Source: Cryptomeria japonica (taxonomy: Eukaryota; Streptophyta; Pinopsida; Cupressales; Cupressaceae). From it: a stretch of DNA of 64,000 nucleotides. Under the pieces are notes generated by a model. The model was given only the letters and a program-made list of their open reading frames with translations, did no database searches and had not been told where the DNA came from. Positions 60,862 to 64,000 of the stretch are shown here, one piece after another. The stretch spans positions 124,001 through 188,000 of the forward strand of contig NW_026728916.1 in the NCBI RefSeq assembly GCF_030272615.1, read 5' to 3'. Each line of letters starts with the position of its first letter. Position 1 is the stretch's first letter. The position numbers and the translations under genes were made by a program.

Positions 60862-61380
60862 AGCTCTTGACCACCAAGATTTCATACCATTTTTTTATTA
60901 TGGAAGTGAATAATTGAAGTGCATGAAGAAAAAGAAAGAAAGAACAAAAATAAAATAAATGCACAAATAGACAGAACACACGGATTTTATAGTGGTTCAC
61001 CCATATTGGCTAAATCCACTTTAATCAGGGAATTCTCTTATTATATAATAATTTCAAGAAGAAATTAAGAGTACATAGCAGCAGATATATATAGAGACTC
61101 CAATACAACTCAGAAAGGGAAGCCTAACTGTCAGTCGTATTGGAGAGAAAAAATCTATTGGCGTTTCATCTTCAACACCAACTATGATAAATAATGAGGA
61201 GATTAAAGGGAATATTTCTTGTTTTCCAGGAAACAACTTGCAGAATTTTTCATTTGTTTCATCGAAGAAGACAATGGAAAAGGGAAGAGTATAGAGAGAT
61301 GAAATTTGTAATTTCAATTTGGGAGGAAGTAAAGTTGTAAATCTGGTTTAGGTAAGTTGTTTGGCTAGCAAAACATCTCT
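60862..61380 (-). mobile_element. likely primer site and 5' LTR of this copia
   Basis: Upstream of the gag start the minus strand reads TGGTGGTCAAGAGCTGG (complement of about 60861-60877), a worn initiator-Met primer site. Beyond it is an LTR-like stretch with GTGGATTTAGCCAATATGGG and GAACCACTATAAAATCC, typical of the U5 end of plant copia LTRs, and CTATATATATCTGCTG further up. The outer boundary is a guess because no second LTR is present. Confidence 0.55.
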
Positions 61381-62572
61381 CAATTTTATAATTGAAAAAA
61401 AAATATGCAGAATATTAAAATGTTTTGTTGTAGTTCAGTTTGGACTTTGGAAATATGATTTTATGAAGTTTTAATTTTAAATATATTTAATATTCATATA
61501 TAAATGATAATATAGGCATTATTTATTAAAGATATGTATATGTATTTTAAAATATATTGAATGTAGGCAATTGTTTTATTAACCATCTTTATATGCTTGT
61601 ACATTTATGTTTGAAAAGTTATAGACCAATCAAATTATGTAAAGAATATTTTTTCTAATGTATACCAAAAATTACTAACAAATCATAATTCATGATTATG
61701 TATGACGTGATGTAATTTTAATTCATAATGCAGAATTTAGCATTCCAAGATAGCTAACTCATGAAACCTTAATGCTCATTTTTTATGGCTATTATAAAAA
61801 TTAACATAATGTGCATTCTTAAGATTTTCCTCTGCTTACATAAATTATATAATTTACACAATATTTAAATTAAATTAATTTGCATGAAAATGAAGTCTAA
61901 TAAGTTTATAGAATTTCACTTATTTTAATCTAATAAATCATAAATATAAGTCAAATGCATGGAAGGGACCTAGAAGAAGCTCTTTGAATTTTTTTAATTA
62001 ACTTTAATGTGTTGCACCCCTATCCACACAATCAAATTTAATTGTATGATGATAAACTTTTCTATTTAGTAATCAATTGTTGATAGTGATGATATAAAAG
62101 TGGTTATAATAAAAAGTGTTTTGAGTTTCAACACACATGTCTTTTACTCATTGAATAGTGATTAATTGAATTAATTTAAATGATACATAGGATATGTGAG
62201 GATAAATTTTTATTCAATGTATAATATCCTTCATTGCCCTTTGATTCACAACAACTCCCAAGCTTTCCTTAACTAGATCATTGTTTATGAGGTTTTAAAA
62301 GGAATTTTATTTTTATTACCCTAGATTCTTGAATAGGATTCTTTATTTTATGTTAATATATAATAATCTATGTTTATGCATAAATGTTTTCTTAATCAAC
62401 ATCATTTTCAACTCATATCAATACGTAGATGTCATTTTATTGTGTTAGTCATATATGTGTGTTTATGTGTGTATCCATATACATACATAAATATATATAT
62501 ACACACATTAATTTGTTTGCATATATGTATATAAAATAATTAAATATTTAGATTACAATTGAAATATCTATT
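61381..62572. other. gene-free AT-rich region with microsatellite
   Basis: No gene recognised. A GT/TA-rich stretch with TGTGTGTTTATGTGTGTA and repeated ATATATACACACA lies at about 62450-62535. Confidence 0.5.
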
Positions 62573-62587
62573 ATTACGAGATCCATT

Positions 62588-62943
62588 TTATAAAGATAAA
62601 CAGGTTTTACATGGACCCGAAACCAAGAGTTTTACAGAACCTAGCCATTCGCCAACCAAATAGAAACCAACAACAAAACAAGGGAACACCCCAGACCGAA
62701 CATAAAAGTAAAAATAAATAATAGGCAACAAAACAAAATATAAACAAACACTCAATTAAGCGAGTGCACCAGCTCCTTGTTCTTCTAGATGGTAACCTTA
62801 TTGATTTCCTCCAATTCCTCCATAATGAACCTGGAGGCACCCTTATTGCTGCTCCTGAATTTGGTCCTAGAACTAGGGCCTATAGTTTTATTGCCACCTA
62901 CAATAGAGTCTTCACCACCTAGATATTTCTTTCTGTTACTGTC
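62588..62943 (-). mobile_element. 5'-truncated LINE 3' end
   Basis: A 356-bp segment flanked by a perfect 15-bp direct repeat, ATTACGAGATCCATT, at 62573-62587 and 62944-62958. Target duplications of this size are typical of LINE insertion by target-primed reverse transcription. On the minus strand it opens with the end of an ORF (GASRFIMEELEEINKV, then KELVHSLN and a stop), followed by a T/G-rich untranslated region and a short A-rich tail near 62590. The ORF has one TAG within it. 5' truncation at 62943 is the usual fate of LINE copies. Confidence 0.8.
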
Positions 62944-62958
62944 ATTACGAGATCCATT

Positions 62959-64000
62959 GTTATGATTAGTATGAAATAGATATTGTGATCAATATATATA
63001 AGTGATATTAAATTAAAGATTTTGTTGGTATTATATATTCATCATAGCTCATCTAGGTTATATATTTTGAGGATTTAATCTATGAACTGTCAATCAAATT
63101 TTATTTTAAATTACTAGTGTGAGATATTCTCATTGTTGATAGAGTATAATTAATAAGGAAGAACAAAATTATAACAAAAAATAGGCACAAAGGATAACTC
63201 ATTAAAATGAGAATTTACAAATTATAATTTTATATGGGGAGAGGTTATCTTGGATAGAAGTGAAATGGAAAGTTTTTATTAGTATCTTATAACTTCTTAT
63301 GTTATTCAATTTTTTATTAAGGCAAGACATTGCAGGTTAAAGACACTTAAGAGACTCCAATTTTTGACATTCATATATGATTAATTAGAAAAGGTTCAAA
63401 ATAATAATTATCCAGAAATATAAAATCTATATGTGATGCCACTAAACTCATAGTATAAATAAGGAGGTAAATTCTTATTTTTTAATCAATAACTTTGTAG
63501 TCTTATACTAATAGCATATCAATTTAATGGTTGAATATCCTAGTTTATTGTATTTTATCTTCCCTTTTTAGATTTATTGCCACATAAGGTTTCACAAAAC
63601 ACATGTGCACTATCATGTCCTCTATACATTGGTACCTTGTCCTACTATTATAACACTCTCTTCAACTTCTAAAAAAAATTCTTCCAAATATGACAACATT
63701 ACCTATAGTTTTTCCCATAGTGAAATGTGTATTATTGACCAGATTGACATGTTTAATAGATTTGGAGATGTGCCTTGATTATATTCTTATCTAATTCATG
63801 AATAACATTAAAAAAAATTGTTTGTCTAAAATGATCCATGAAAAAACTAAATATTCTTACAACAATAATATGAAATATTATTATTTTAATATATATTTAT
63901 TCTATTTGATTTCTTAAATATTTAGATGTACAAAATACTTTCATTGATTTCATTTTTTTAAACAATAATTAAAAGAAAATTAATCTTAAAAATATATGTC
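62959..64000. other. right-edge AT-rich sequence
   Basis: No gene, LTR or structural RNA recognised up to the window end. Confidence 0.4.

Noticed and set aside
62607-62840. 77-codon hydrophobic minus-strand protein
   Set aside because: It lies out of frame with the LINE ORF end and runs through the T/G-rich 3' untranslated region.

Overview
The window looks like nuclear DNA of a seed plant with a large, repeat-filled genome, most plausibly a conifer. That lineage call is an inference. It rests on one intact gene in 64 kb, many old and nested retroelements of several lineages, very AT-rich intergenic DNA, and a spliced GH28 polygalacturonase gene with short plant-type introns. No bacterial operon, rRNA, tRNA or CRISPR feature was seen.

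Layout. 1-4.1 kb: a 20-bp phased short-motif array, a 35-bp minisatellite, a 492-codon plant mobile domain (PMD) ORF with nine stops but no frameshift, then a reverse-oriented long LTR (family A). 4.46-4.85 kb: a complete 376-bp TRIM element. 5.0-11.0 kb: a full-length Ty1/copia element with two 893-bp LTRs and AAAAA target duplications. 11.3-12.7 kb: a solo LTR of family A. 12.7-23.5 kb: AT-rich DNA with a 1.5-kb tandem duplication and remnants of unidentified or PPR-like coding sequence. 23.6-28.9 kb: a full-length but decayed Ty3/gypsy chromovirus on the minus strand that has lost its RNase H. 30-32.3 kb: an RNase H fragment and an unidentified decayed ORF. 34.1-34.8 kb: a copia tail with its LTR. 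35.2-38.1 kb: the only intact gene, an eight-exon polygalacturonase on the minus strand, with a truncated duplicate at 39.7-40.3 kb and a LINE remnant between them. 40.8-43.4 kb: LINE ORF1 and an LTR. 43.4-53.9 kb: a Tat-like Ty3/gypsy element (family A LTR, primer site, two more 21-bp phased arrays, gag, protease, RT, RNase H) that lacks integrase and a 3' LTR. 54.7-61.4 kb: three decayed copia fragments. 62.6-62.9 kb: a 5'-truncated LINE end flanked by 15-bp target duplications.

Three observations stand out. First, the arrays built on TAG(C/T)(G/A)CAT recur at three places with 20-21 bp spacing and a fixed strand. Second, the decay of the elements is strongly one-sided. Nearly all nonsense codons are one C-to-T step from the expected residue (CAG to TAG, CGA to TGA), and nearly all lost catalytic or zinc-binding residues are G-to-A steps, as expected from deamination of methylated cytosine on either strand. 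Third, a PMD protein ORF lies directly against a family A LTR in antisense orientation.

Only the polygalacturonase is expected to make a working product, a secreted pectin-degrading enzyme of the cell wall. The other coding regions are molecular fossils.
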